Source: Cohaesibacter marisflavi (GTDB lineage Bacteria > Pseudomonadota > Alphaproteobacteria > Rhizobiales > Cohaesibacteraceae). Taken from it: a stretch of 64,000 nucleotides of DNA. Positions 42,636-52,618 of this stretch are shown piece after piece (positions within the stretch are counted from its first letter, which is position 1; the number at the start of each line of letters is the position of its first letter). Location: positions 83,686 to 147,685 of the forward strand of contig NZ_FOVR01000013.1 of assembly GCF_900115225.1 (NCBI RefSeq). The letters run 5' to 3'. The position numbers and the translations under genes are program-made. The notes below the pieces were generated by a model. That model saw nothing but the letters and a program-made list of their open reading frames with translations. It was not told the DNA's origin and ran no database searches.

Positions 42636-43502
42636 CTAGGCATGCTCGTGCGGATGGCGCGCTTCGATGGTTGAGCGCAGAACAAGGGTGATGACGGCGA
42701 TCACCGTCAGGACTGTTGCGGCAGCAAAAGCGCCAGTGGCGTTATAGTCGTTGTAAAGCAGCTGCACCTGTAGTGGCAGGGTCATGGTTTCACCCCGGAT
42801 ATTGCCGGACACGACGCTCACCGCGCCGAACTCTCCAATCACCCGGGCGTTGGCCAGAATGGCACCGTAAAGGAGAGCCCATTTGATTTTTGGCAGCGTG
42901 ACATGGCGGAAGGTTTGCCAACCGGTAGCCCCAAGCGTCAAGGCGGCTTCTTCCTGATCCTGCCCGGAGATTTCCATCAGCGGGATCAGCTCGCGCGCCA
43001 CGAAGGGGCAGGTGACGAACAGGGAGACCAGCACGATGCCGAAGAGGTTGAACATCAACTGGATATCCCAGCCATCCAGCCAACTACCAACAACGCCGGT
43101 GGCGCCATAGATCAGCAGGTAGCAGAGGCCGGCAACGATGGGCGAAATGGAGAAAGGCAGTTCGATGATAATCTGTAGCGCCCGTCTGCCGGGGAAGCGA
43201 TAATGCACAATGGCCCAGGAAACCGCGATGCCGTAGATGAGGTTGATCGGCAGCACGATGAGCGCCGTGAGCACCGTCAGCCAAATGGCGTGCAGGGTAT
43301 CCGGCGTCGTGATATTGGCACTGTAGACCTCAAACCCTTCCTGAAAGGCGCGGGCGAAGATTGCAATGACCGGTAACGCCATCACGAGGGCGGCGAACAG
43401 GAGTGCCACGACGATCAGTACTGCCCGTTTGCGCGCCTTCTGACGCAGCAGCGCCAGCACCTGAGGGTTGGTGATGGGCGGTGTGGAAGATGGAGCCGTC
43501 AT
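42636..43502 (-). CDS. cysW: Sulfate/thiosulfate importer permease CysW
   Basis: A 288-residue permease with six hydrophobic segments. ELPFSISPIVAGLCYLLIYG and the ATPase-contact loop EEAALTLGATGWQTFRHVTLP are characteristic of CysW. It starts 2 bases after the cysT stop, so it is co-translated. It forms the channel with CysT. Confidence 0.92.
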   Translation of the reverse strand: MTAPSSTPPITNPQVLALLRQKARKRAVLIVVALLFAALVMALPVIAIFARAFQEGFEVYSANITTPDTLHAIWLTVLTALIVLPINLIYGIAVSWAIVHYRFPGRRALQIIIELPFSISPIVAGLCYLLIYGATGVVGSWLDGWDIQLMFNLFGIVLVSLFVTCPFVARELIPLMEISGQDQEEAALTLGATGWQTFRHVTLPKIKWALLYGAILANARVIGEFGAVSVVSGNIRGETMTLPLQVQLLYNDYNATGAFAAATVLTVIAVITLVLRSTIEARHPHEHA

Positions 43503-43504
43503 GA

Positions 43505-44383
43505 TCAGGAACTCCCTTTGTGTAAATGCCGGGTGGCGCGGGATTGAGCGATATTGGCAGCCACCAGAACGAAGAGGGCAATCAAGAGGATAGTTCCAGC
43601 AATGGCGCTGGCTGCCGGATAGTCATATTCTTCAAGCCGGATCATGATCAGCAGTGAGGCGATCTCGGTCTTGAAGGGCATGTTGCCAGCGATGAAAATC
43701 ACCGCGCCGAACTCGCCGAGGGAGCGGGCAAAGGCCAGTGAGGCGCCAGTGATGAAGCTGGGCCAGACCTGCGGAAACACTATATGGCGAAAAACCTGCC
43801 AGTCGCGCGCACCAAGGGTTCGGGCCGCTTCTTCTGCGTCCGGTTTGAGGCTTTCGAGCACGGGTTGGACCGTGCGAACGCCAAAGGGCACCGAGGTGAA
43901 CATCATGGCCAGCACAATGCCCCACCATGTGTAGGCCACCTTCAAACCGACCGCAGAAAGCAGAGTACCCATCCAGCCATTCTTGTCATAAAGGGCGACC
44001 AGCGCGATGCCTGCAACAGCCGTTGGCAAGGCAAAGGGCAGATCCACCAGCGCGTCGAGCAGACGTTTGCCGGGGAACTTGTAGCGCACCAGCACATAGG
44101 CGAGCAGCAAGCCAAAGACTGCGTTAAAGAGCGTCGCGAAAGCGGCTGCGCTGATCGTTACGCGGAAAGAGGCCAAGGTGCGTTCGGAGGAGATGATACG
44201 CCAATAGTCCGCAAGGCCCAACTGGCTCATTTGCCAGAAGAGACCACTGAGCGGCAGCAGGATGATCAGGCAAACAAACAGCAGACTTGTGCCCAGCGTC
44301 AGTGAGAAGCCGGGCATGACATGCCGTTTGAGCCGAAAAGGACTGAGAAAGGTGCGGGGAGGCGCTGCATCTAGGTGTGTCAT
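43505..44383 (-). CDS. cysT: Sulfate/thiosulfate importer permease CysT
   Basis: A 292-residue permease. DLPFALPTAVAGIALVALYD and EEAARTLGARDWQVFRHIVFP, plus FARSLGEFGAVIFIAGNMP, fit CysT (CysU). It follows the binding-protein gene after 86 bases that contain a stem-loop (44417-44447, GCGGC/GCCGC with inner CGA/TCG), perhaps damping permease expression relative to the binding protein. Confidence 0.92.
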   Translation of the reverse strand: MTHLDAAPPRTFLSPFRLKRHVMPGFSLTLGTSLLFVCLIILLPLSGLFWQMSQLGLADYWRIISSERTLASFRVTISAAAFATLFNAVFGLLLAYVLVRYKFPGKRLLDALVDLPFALPTAVAGIALVALYDKNGWMGTLLSAVGLKVAYTWWGIVLAMMFTSVPFGVRTVQPVLESLKPDAEEAARTLGARDWQVFRHIVFPQVWPSFITGASLAFARSLGEFGAVIFIAGNMPFKTEIASLLIMIRLEEYDYPAASAIAGTILLIALFVLVAANIAQSRATRHLHKGSS

Positions 44384-44469
44384 CTCACTGGCCTGTCTTG
44401 AGGGGAAGCAACAACAGCGGCCCGAAGCGTGGGGTGCCTCGAGCCGCGTTTGTCATTCTTTGGGCGGGA

Positions 44470-45480
44470 TCAATTACCGGTGAAGACCTGATCAAGCACA
44501 CCGCCTTCGGCGAAGTGGGTCTTGTTGGCCTTGTCCCAGCTGCCGAACACGTCTTCTACGCGGATCAGACGGACCTCGGGGAAGTTCTCGGCATATTTCG
44601 CCTTGACGGTTTCGTTGTGAACGCGGTTGTTGAAGGAGGCAATGATCTCCTGTGCTTCTTCGCTGTAGAGGTAGTCCAGATAGGCTTTGGAGACGTCAAC
44701 GCTGCCACGCTTTTCGGCTACCTTCTTTACGAGCGCCACAGGGAATTCGGCCAGAAGCGAGATGGACGGCACAACGCGCTGATATTCATCTTCGCCATAT
44801 TTGGCGCGGATATTTTCCACTTCGGCTTCGAAGGTGATCAGCACATCGCCGATTTCTCGTTCAACGAAGCTGGTGGTAGCGCCACGACCGCCGGTATCAA
44901 ATACGGCAACATTGCTGAGCAGCTTGCCGACAAATTCGCGAGCCTTGGCATCATCGCCACCATTCTGCTCAAGAGCATAGGCATAGGCTGCCAGATAGGT
45001 GTAACGGGCGTTGCCGGATGTTTTCGGGTTCGGGAAGACCAGCTTTACGTCATCGCGCACCAGATCGCTCCAGTCCTTGATGCCCTTCGGGTTGCCTTCA
45101 CGCACAAGGAAGGCAGGGAGGGAAAAGTAGGGGCTGGCGTTGTTTGGCAGATCTTGCTGCCAGCTTTTGGAAACAAAGCCGCCACGGTCTGCCAAAACCT
45201 GCACATCGAGCACCTGGTTGAAGGTTACGATATCGGCCTTGAGACCCTGCATGATGGCGCGGGCCTGTTTGGAGGAGCCAGCGTGGGACTGTTTGATATC
45301 AATGTCCTGACCGGTTTTATCTTTCCAGTAGGCCTGGAATTTGGGGTTGATCGCAGCATAGAGCTCACGCGCAATGTCGTAGGAGACGTTGAGGATCTCT
45401 TTGGGAGCGTTGTCGCTTGCGGACGCGGGGGCCGTAAAGAGGAAAGCGGCGCCAACAGCGGCTAGGAGTGTTTTTCTCAT
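44470..45480 (-). CDS. sbp: Sulfate-binding periplasmic protein
   Basis: A 336-residue binding protein with a Sec signal peptide (residues 1-21, ending APASASDN). LNVSYDIARELYAAINPKF, QSHAGSSKQARAI and PNPKTSGNARYTYLAAY are the sulfate-binding protein hallmarks (anion-holding Ser and backbone loops). It is first of the importer unit. No CysB-type site was recognised in 45481-45846, which otherwise shows nothing but a continuous frame belonging to the next gene. Confidence 0.92.
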   Translation of the reverse strand: MRKTLLAAVGAAFLFTAPASASDNAPKEILNVSYDIARELYAAINPKFQAYWKDKTGQDIDIKQSHAGSSKQARAIMQGLKADIVTFNQVLDVQVLADRGGFVSKSWQQDLPNNASPYFSLPAFLVREGNPKGIKDWSDLVRDDVKLVFPNPKTSGNARYTYLAAYAYALEQNGGDDAKAREFVGKLLSNVAVFDTGGRGATTSFVEREIGDVLITFEAEVENIRAKYGEDEYQRVVPSISLLAEFPVALVKKVAEKRGSVDVSKAYLDYLYSEEAQEIIASFNNRVHNETVKAKYAENFPEVRLIRVEDVFGSWDKANKTHFAEGGVLDQVFTGN

Positions 45481-45846
45481 GAGGTCTTGTGCCCTTCAAA
45501 TTGTGGTGTTCGTTGGTAGCCAAAATAGGGTGAAGAGCGCTTTTCTCTCAAGATATCGTTGTCTGTTGTTGGTCTCGGAATTAAAAAATTTTACGCACTA
45601 TGGCGCTAAATGCGCAAAGTCTTTGTTTTCCTATTTTCATTGCAGTCCAATATGGGGAATTATTTTCGTCTGTGTGGGTATGCGGTCTCTCTGCGCGCGC
45701 CATCTTGGGTCGTGTTCTTGTCACTCGTTTCGCGCGCTGGCCTGATCAATGTGCGAAATTTCATGGGCAAAGGCATGCGCTGCTGTGATAGACAGGAAAG
45801 CGAATGCTGCTTCTTTCTTTCCTTCTATGGTTTGCCGGGTGAAATC

Positions 45847-48021
45847 ATGACCGATCCGCGATCTCTTTCTGACTCAGACCTGATGTCCCAAGCCGGTAGT
45901 GGCGCGAGGGGAATCGCTGTTGGTGATCTCAAACGACAGTTTGCAAGCGGTGAATGCGACTATTATTCCCATCGGGATCTGGAAACAGCGGTGGTTCCAA
46001 AAGAGAATGCCTATATCTCCATCGCTACGCCAGTAGGAAAGCTCATGCTTCAAAGAGACGCGCGGGGGACGGCAGCCATGTCCCGCATGGGGGCGAAGTG
46101 GGCCCCTTTTGGTGAGCCCTATCCGCATCATTTTGGGGCGCTGAGTGACAATCGGCATGATGATACGCGCGCGCTCAATGCCTGGCTTATCTATCTTAGA
46201 CAGAATGAACTGATGGGGCGTTTGCCTGCGGGCAATTACCGCACCACAGACACGCTTGATCTGTCTGGTGGCGCCTTGCAGACGCGCTGGGGCTTTGCTG
46301 GGGATGGCAAGCGGGTGACACGCATCCGGCCCGATTTTTCCGATGCATCCAGAAGCGTTATGGCCTTGCTGCAGAATAAGGCCAGTGTGCAATTTTCCGG
46401 CTTTTCCATTCAGCCGCATGATAATCAGCCTGATGATGCAATTAGTCCGGTGGGCATGCATTTTGGCCGATTGGGAAACAGCTTCTTGACCGATGTTGGC
46501 TTTTACCGGCTCAACAACAGCATTTTGCGCACAGCGCGTCTGGCCAATGTGCGTGTGCAGGATCTGGAAAGCTGGAGTTGTGGGGTCGATTTCAAATTCA
46601 AGGATACGTCTGGCATCCTCTTCACCCTGTCGGGAACCACGCTCACCGCAGATGCCGACATATTTGCCCCTGAAGATGTCGGAAAGCACTTTGTTCTAAA
46701 TAGCGCAGGCTATTTGGGGCGTCGTGGTGTTTTTAAAGCGCAACGACGGCAGCGGGTTCTGGCAAAATATGCAATCGCAGAATTTGTCGATGCGCGGCGC
46801 GTGCGTGTTTCTGCCGACTTTTTGCAGGATGCGAAGAATGTCTCAGGTTTTTTCGCCGCGCCACGCATCGCATCCGGACGGGGTAAGACGCTTGTTGCCG
46901 ATCGTGCCTGCTTTTCTTCCGCCCATGTAGGGCTGCGCATCTGGGTGGCCAATCCTGCGGCTGCGGACAAAGTGGAGATCGTTACGATCAGATCCGTGCG
47001 CGATCCATACAGGATCGAAATTGATCGCGCCATTGCGGGGGAGATTGTTGATCAGGAATTCTCGGTCTGTGTTGTCGATATCAGTGATCCGGACATGCGG
47101 GTAGGGGGGAACGACTATCTGTTCCGCAATGCGCATATCGAGCATTATGCGGGCGTTGCTGTCGGGGTGCATCGGCACACGCTCGGGCGCTTTTCCGAAT
47201 GCAAGTTGCATGGCGAAGTTTATAGCAATGAAGGCGTCAGCATCGCCCATATGTGGCATTCGGTTTCGGGCGGCCAGTGGGAGAGCTCCGGCTTTATGGA
47301 TCGTTCCCCGGTGGGGGAGGCGCAACTGCGCTTTTTTGATCAAAGAGGGCAGGATTGGTATTTTGACCGGCTGATCTCGACCTATATTCTCAACCAGACT
47401 GTTTTCAAGTTGGGAACGTTCACAACAGCCGGAGGCGTACTGGGGCATGTAACCGCCGGGTCGGCCTATTTCCGATCCAATTACAAAAAGGCAAATCTGC
47501 TTGCTGATCTGGTGCAGGATGCCAATGATCCGTCACGTCTGGATTTTATGGGGACGATTACGACACAGCAAGGGGAAGAAGACCCTGCAGCAACATTGCC
47601 CGATAAGGTGCAATTCGGCCTTGGTGGGGAGCTGTTCAGCTACCAGGAAGGGGCTTTTGTCCCATCCTTCTCCGATGAAAGCGGCCATACGGTTGCAATT
47701 TCTGATAAGGAGATCCATTGGCGCAAGGTGGGTGATCAGGTGACGGTGTATTTCAATTTCACCAACGATATCAATCTGTCCAGTCTGGAGGCCGCAGACA
47801 CCTTGCGGATCAATTTGCCCTTTCCCGTTGCCGTGCACGCCTTTGCGCAAGCTCTTTTCACGGATGGTCCTGTGGGAGCCTTCATCATGTGGGCGTGGAT
47901 GGGGAAGAATTATGCAGTCTTCAAAGACCCGTCTGACGCCAGCACCATGTCCGTTTCCGACTTCTCGTCCGGTACAGTTGATCTGGTTGGTTGCACCTTG
48001 ACTTACACCACCAACAATTAG
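45847..48021 (+). CDS. Beta-helix, phage-tailspike-like protein
   Basis: A 724-residue protein without recognised catalytic motifs. The N-terminal region includes HFGALSDNRHDDTRALNAWL and LPAGNYRTTDTLDLSGG, the start of a pectate-lyase-type right-handed beta helix as in phage tailspikes and GH28-related proteins. The C-terminus has KVGDQVTVYFNFTND and RINLPFPV, like the capping domains of phage tail fibres. No signal peptide is seen. The start MTDPRSLSDSD at 45847 has GGGTG nearby; the frame extends upstream to 45610 and a start at 45760 is possible. No other phage gene surrounds it, so it may be an orphan or a surface polysaccharide-acting protein. Confidence 0.6.
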   Translation: MTDPRSLSDSDLMSQAGSGARGIAVGDLKRQFASGECDYYSHRDLETAVVPKENAYISIATPVGKLMLQRDARGTAAMSRMGAKWAPFGEPYPHHFGALSDNRHDDTRALNAWLIYLRQNELMGRLPAGNYRTTDTLDLSGGALQTRWGFAGDGKRVTRIRPDFSDASRSVMALLQNKASVQFSGFSIQPHDNQPDDAISPVGMHFGRLGNSFLTDVGFYRLNNSILRTARLANVRVQDLESWSCGVDFKFKDTSGILFTLSGTTLTADADIFAPEDVGKHFVLNSAGYLGRRGVFKAQRRQRVLAKYAIAEFVDARRVRVSADFLQDAKNVSGFFAAPRIASGRGKTLVADRACFSSAHVGLRIWVANPAAADKVEIVTIRSVRDPYRIEIDRAIAGEIVDQEFSVCVVDISDPDMRVGGNDYLFRNAHIEHYAGVAVGVHRHTLGRFSECKLHGEVYSNEGVSIAHMWHSVSGGQWESSGFMDRSPVGEAQLRFFDQRGQDWYFDRLISTYILNQTVFKLGTFTTAGGVLGHVTAGSAYFRSNYKKANLLADLVQDANDPSRLDFMGTITTQQGEEDPAATLPDKVQFGLGGELFSYQEGAFVPSFSDESGHTVAISDKEIHWRKVGDQVTVYFNFTNDINLSSLEAADTLRINLPFPVAVHAFAQALFTDGPVGAFIMWAWMGKNYAVFKDPSDASTMSVSDFSSGTVDLVGCTLTYTTNN

Positions 48022-48478
48022 TGTCATTGGTATAGCGCGCGGCTGTCGCTGGCTTTGAAATCCAAGTGGCGGTAGAATTGGGATAATGCCCCTGCTTTTT
48101 GCGAAACCAGCCAGACGCAGATCTCTGGCGATTTTCCAGCACAATCCCTGACACACATCCTCAGAAACGGCTGCGATTGCTATCGACTTTCCTGTGTCTA
48201 GTACGTAGGTTATTGTCTCTATAGCGGCCTTTCTTGACCATTCTTCATTCCACAGAGGGTGTCTATAGGCCTTGATGAGAACTAGAGCTGCGCCTTCAAG
48301 TTGTTCGGAACCAAGGCGAATAAATCGAACTGCCTTATGGTGTCTCTATAGGGTGGATCAGAATCTGCAAGGGTGCGCGAAATCCCAGACGTGTTTCCCG
48401 GGCATGCCGAAGCATCTATGCGTTATCGTTCGATTATTTTGTATAAGGCTATCAACTGAGCCCAACTGGAGAAGAACC
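48022..48478. other. Intergenic region without a recognised gene
   Basis: About 457 bases. Short frames on both strands lack ribosome sites. No RNA gene or terminator was recognised; a promoter for the VOC gene probably lies near the right end. Confidence 0.5.
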
Positions 48479-48883
48479 ATGTCTCAACCAACCACTCTTG
48501 GTATCGATCACTTGGGTCTGAGTGTAAAGGATCTTGATGCCAGCAAGGCTTTTTTTGAAAAGGCGCTAGGATGGACCCAGTTTGGCGGCAGTCCGGATTA
48601 TCCGTCTGTTTATATGACCGACGGCTCCTCTAAAATTACGCTATGGCAGTGCAAAAGCGATGTGCTCAACGAATTTGACCGGCACAAGAATGTTGGTCTT
48701 CACCATCTTGCTTTGAAGGTTCCAACGGCTGACGCATTGCGCGCCGTTTTTGAAACTGTACGCTCTTGGCCAGGCGTAAAAATCGAATTTGCTCCGGAGT
48801 TTTCCGGAAACGGGCCAAAGGAACATTTCATGATTTATGAGCCCGGCGGAACGCGGCTTGAAGTGAGCTTTGACCCACGCTGA
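48479..48883 (+). CDS. VOC-family (glyoxalase/dioxygenase superfamily) protein
   Basis: A 134-residue protein of the vicinal-oxygen-chelate fold. LGIDHLGLSVKDLDASKAFF and later HHLALKV and MIYEPGGTRLEV place His and Glu at metal-ligand positions of the two beta-alpha-beta-beta-beta modules. It could be an isomerase, lyase or resistance protein. ATG 48479 follows GGAGAAG. Alone between intergenic stretches. Confidence 0.8.
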   Translation: MSQPTTLGIDHLGLSVKDLDASKAFFEKALGWTQFGGSPDYPSVYMTDGSSKITLWQCKSDVLNEFDRHKNVGLHHLALKVPTADALRAVFETVRSWPGVKIEFAPEFSGNGPKEHFMIYEPGGTRLEVSFDPR

Positions 48884-49033
48884 TTGTTCAAAGACCATTG
48901 GCGCATTTTGTAGACGCAGTGATGCTTTTTGCCGAACAGGGGCACATTTGCATGATACGCGGTCATATCTATTCCGCTTTCATATGCTTCGTAAATGCAT
49001 CACTATCGAGCACAAACAAACTAGATTCGGAAG

Positions 49034-51316
49034 ATGATTTTGATCGAAGAAATGTCCATTCCCTCTCTGATAGCCAGCGAGATCGGCTGTCAGGTAAAAC
49101 AGGTCATCGCGGCAGTCGAACTCATAGACAATGGCGACACCATTCCATTCATAGCCCGCTACCGCAAGGAAGTGACTGGCGGACTGGACGACATCCAGCT
49201 GCGCAAACTCGATGAGCGGCTCATTTACCTTCGCGATTTCTCCAAACGGCGCGAAGCGGTCAAAAAAGCGATCGAGGCTCAAGGCAAGCTCACCGATGAC
49301 ATTCTGGACCGTCTCGGCAAGGCGACGACAAAGGCCGAGCTTGAAGACATTCATGCGCCCTTCCGCGTCAAGACGAAGACCCGAGCACAAAAAGCGATTG
49401 ATAAGGGCCTGCTGCCGCTCGCGGACGCTATTCTGGCTGAGCCTCAGAGGGCGGTGGAAGAGTTGGCAGAGCCGTTTGTTGGCGAGGAAGTCGCCGACGT
49501 CAAAGTCGCTCTGGATGGTGTACGGGACATCCTGTCGGAAAGATTCTCCCTTCATCCTGATACGGCTGCAAAAATCCGCCCTGTTGTGAAGCGATCCGCC
49601 CGGCTAAAGGCCCGTGTCGTTTCCGGTAAGGAAGAGGAAGGGCGCAAATTCGCGGACTATTTCGATCATACGGAAAGCTGGGCGAAGGCTCCCGGCCACA
49701 GGGTTCTGGCCATGTTGCGCGGTCAGGACGCAGAGGTGCTGTCCATTGATATCGAATGCGATGACGAGGCGGTTGCCTTTTCCAAGTCGGCCATAGCCAA
49801 CGATAATGACGTGCCACAGGGCAACGCCTTCCTCGACAAGGTCATCGACTGGACATGGAAGGTCAAGTTTACGACGCGCCTTACTCTGGAAATGACGTCC
49901 GAGATGCGCGAGCGGGCCGAGAAAGAGGCCATCGACGTCTTTGTTACCAATCTGAAGGCTCTTTTGATGGCGGCCCCAGCGGGCATGAAGACCACAATGG
50001 GGCTGGACCCCGGCATCCGCACCGGCGTGAAGGTGGCAGTTGTGGATGCTACGGGCAAGCTTCTGGCGACGAGCACTGTCTATCCTTATGCGCCACGCAA
50101 TGACAAGCGCGGCACATTGGCCGAGCTTGGTGCGCTCATCAAGAGATTTGGCGTGGAGCTGATCGCTATCGGCAATGGCACGGCCTCTCGTGAGACCGAC
50201 GCGCTGGTGGCAGAGTTATTATCTGACATGGATGGCAAGAAGCCGACGAAGGTCGTTGTCAGCGAGGCTGGAGCATCGGTCTATTCTGCTTCTGAATTTG
50301 CTTCTCGCGAGTTTCCCGAGCTGGATGTATCGTTGCGTGGAGCCGTGTCCATTGCACGCCGTTTGCAGGATCCGCTTGCCGAATTGGTGAAGATCGATCC
50401 CAAGGCCATCGGTGTTGGGCAATATCAGCATGATGTTGACCAAACGCGGCTGGCAAGGGCGCTGGCTGCTGCCGTAGAAGATGTGGTGAATGCGGTCGGT
50501 GTTGACGTCAACACCGCGTCGCCAGCACTATTGTCTTATGTCGCAGGCGTGGGGCCATCTCTTGCCGACGCCATTGTCAGCCATCGCGACAATAACGGCA
50601 TCTTCACAAAACGGGCCGAATTGAAATCGGTGCCGCGGCTTGGCGCTCGCACCTTCTCCCAATGCGCCGGTTTTCTGCGCGTGAATGGAGGATCCGAGCC
50701 GCTTGATGCATCAGCCGTCCACCCGGAAGCCTACAAGGTCGCAAAGCGCATTGTCGCGGACTGCGGTCGGGATCTCAGGGACATCATGGGCGATGCCAAT
50801 AGCCTTCAAAATGTCGATCCAGGCAAATTTGTAACCGGAGACTTCGGGCTTCCTACCATTCGGGATATCATCGATGAGCTCAAGAAGCCCGGCCGCGACC
50901 CACGCCCGCAGTTCAAGACAGCCACCTTCAAGGAAGGGATCAACGAGATTTCCGACCTACTTCCCGGCATGCGGCTGGAAGGCACGGTGACGAATGTTGC
51001 AGCCTTTGGTGCCTTCGTTGATATAGGCGTTCATCAGGATGGGTTGGTCCATATTTCTCAGCTATCGGACAGCTTTGTCACCGACCCTTCGAAAGTCGTC
51101 AAGGCGGGGCAAGTCGTCAAAGTGGTGGTTACCTCCGTTGACGAGAAGGCCAAGCGCATTGGCCTGTCCATGAAGTCGGCACCCGACATCGGCGAACCGG
51201 TGCGGGGAAGAAAGCCTGCGCCCAAGTCTCGCGATAAAAAGCCAGACAACAGGCGGAACAAAGGCGAGAGCATGGGGCAATTGGGAGAGGCTCTCTCAAA
51301 GGCTTTTCGTAAATAG
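49034..51316 (+). CDS. tex: Tex-family transcription accessory protein with S1 RNA-binding domain
   Basis: A 760-residue RNA-binding protein. The N-terminal VELIDNGDTIPFIARYRKEVTGG (here residues 29-51, Tex hallmark), the YqgF-like GLDPGIRTGVKVAVV, the HhH part YVAGVGPSLADAIVSH and the C-terminal S1 domain GMRLEGTVTNVAAFGAFVDIG are in order. It influences transcription and nucleic-acid metabolism in the cytoplasm. The tail is rich in Lys and Arg. ATG 49034 or 49052 could be the start; neither has a good ribosome site. Confidence 0.93.
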   Translation: MILIEEMSIPSLIASEIGCQVKQVIAAVELIDNGDTIPFIARYRKEVTGGLDDIQLRKLDERLIYLRDFSKRREAVKKAIEAQGKLTDDILDRLGKATTKAELEDIHAPFRVKTKTRAQKAIDKGLLPLADAILAEPQRAVEELAEPFVGEEVADVKVALDGVRDILSERFSLHPDTAAKIRPVVKRSARLKARVVSGKEEEGRKFADYFDHTESWAKAPGHRVLAMLRGQDAEVLSIDIECDDEAVAFSKSAIANDNDVPQGNAFLDKVIDWTWKVKFTTRLTLEMTSEMRERAEKEAIDVFVTNLKALLMAAPAGMKTTMGLDPGIRTGVKVAVVDATGKLLATSTVYPYAPRNDKRGTLAELGALIKRFGVELIAIGNGTASRETDALVAELLSDMDGKKPTKVVVSEAGASVYSASEFASREFPELDVSLRGAVSIARRLQDPLAELVKIDPKAIGVGQYQHDVDQTRLARALAAAVEDVVNAVGVDVNTASPALLSYVAGVGPSLADAIVSHRDNNGIFTKRAELKSVPRLGARTFSQCAGFLRVNGGSEPLDASAVHPEAYKVAKRIVADCGRDLRDIMGDANSLQNVDPGKFVTGDFGLPTIRDIIDELKKPGRDPRPQFKTATFKEGINEISDLLPGMRLEGTVTNVAAFGAFVDIGVHQDGLVHISQLSDSFVTDPSKVVKAGQVVKVVVTSVDEKAKRIGLSMKSAPDIGEPVRGRKPAPKSRDKKPDNRRNKGESMGQLGEALSKAFRK

Positions 51317-51370
51317 AGATGGGTCAGTTTTCTGATGGCGTCTCGCCCAGATAAAGCCAGATAAGGGGAT

Positions 51371-51385
51371 GGGCTCTAAAAGCCC
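51371..51385 (+). terminator. Small stem-loop downstream of tex
   Basis: GGGCT and AGCCC pair around CTAAA, about 55 bases after the stop. There is no T-run immediately after, so it is a weak terminator at best. Confidence 0.3.
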
Positions 51386-51556
51386 CTCCTGCCTGTTCTT
51401 TCTATATGCGCTGTTGGCACATCGGTTTGATGTTGCCCATCAATTCAGGCTATGCGTTATGAGGCCTATCGGGACAAGTTGGAGGACTTATCCATTTATC
51501 TCTCTGTATTATGCAATTTTGGGAGCAAGGATATGTGGCACACCGAGGAGGAGTGA

Positions 51557-51632
<76 letters not shown>

Positions 51633-51895
51633 GCTGTGTTGAAAGAGATAAGATATTCAATGCGTTATTGCAAATCTTATTTGTCGGTTTTCACAGTGAG
51701 AAATGACTGGTTTCTAGTCTTTTGTCATCCACTGTTCCGCTGACATTCCTTTTCAACTTACTGGATGATGGCTGCTACCACGACTTCCTTGTTCATGTAA
51801 AGCGTAATCAGCTTTTCCACATCGGCTTTTGTTGGCCAATCAGTGCGTGGAAGAGTTAAGATTGGGGGAAGGACAGATCACTCTGGAAGTAGGTT

Positions 51896-52618
51896 CTATC
51901 TGGTTGTGTTGGGGCGTGGGCGCTGTTCTTTCATCAAAGTACCGATTCCATAGCTCTCATGGGGATAATGTGCAGTGAGGCGAGGCTCGCGCCTTTCAAG
52001 CATGCCATCGATGTCTTTAATCGCGTCCCACACGATCTCCTGCGTTGAAATATAATCTGGATGATTTTCGACATTCTCTCTACAAAATTTAGGATGGAGA
52101 GCGGGCAGGTCTTCCGAATATATCAATTGCGGAAGCGTATTCAGAATAGCCATTTGGGCCCCGACTTTACTTGCGATATCGAGCATCATTTGTGCCCTAA
52201 TCCTGACTGGTAAGGGGTAAAAATGATAACGAGGGTAGAAAAAGCTCTCTCCCATCAATGTCGGAGGGAAGAGAACAGAGGCATAAATATTTGAAAAACC
52301 GAAATTTTCCAGATATTTACCAAGGTTTACAATGCCTTCTGCTGCTTCGTTGATGAAACCTTTGAAGTCATAGAAGCCATCATTCTGGCCCTTGAAACCC
52401 GTTGAAATATCAACATCAGATACTCCGTAGTTCAGGATGATATTGCTATCCAAAGGCTGGCCTTCAATGAGTGGTAAAATATAGTCGTTCGTCTTTGAAC
52501 GTAGCAGGCCTCGAGCTGTCCAGCCATCTGCCCAATAAGGAAAATAGTGTTTGTTGCGCCCAAATAGGTAGTCAAAAACTTCGGAATTTGATGAGCCGAA
52601 AACAATCAGATTTTTCAT
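51896..52618 (-). CDS. Protein of unknown function, possibly SGNH-hydrolase-like
   Basis: A 240-residue protein. The start NLIVFGSSNSEVF and the later NYGVSDVDIS faintly resemble blocks I and III of SGNH/GDSL hydrolases, and a C-terminal HYPHESYGIG follows, but the family is not clear. No signal peptide. It starts in an ATGA overlap with the preceding gene. The base composition is lower in GC than the window average, as for its two neighbours. A role in modifying a surface glycan (deacylation) is a guess from the adjacent glycosyltransferase. Confidence 0.55.
   Translation of the reverse strand: MKNLIVFGSSNSEVFDYLFGRNKHYFPYWADGWTARGLLRSKTNDYILPLIEGQPLDSNIILNYGVSDVDISTGFKGQNDGFYDFKGFINEAAEGIVNLGKYLENFGFSNIYASVLFPPTLMGESFFYPRYHFYPLPVRIRAQMMLDIASKVGAQMAILNTLPQLIYSEDLPALHPKFCRENVENHPDYISTQEIVWDAIKDIDGMLERREPRLTAHYPHESYGIGTLMKEQRPRPNTTR

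Noticed and set aside
45610..45846. An N-terminal extension (79 codons) of the tailspike-like protein
   Set aside because: The extension is Cys- and Phe-rich, without a ribosome site or signal-peptide logic; start at 45847 preferred, though 45760 is not excluded.
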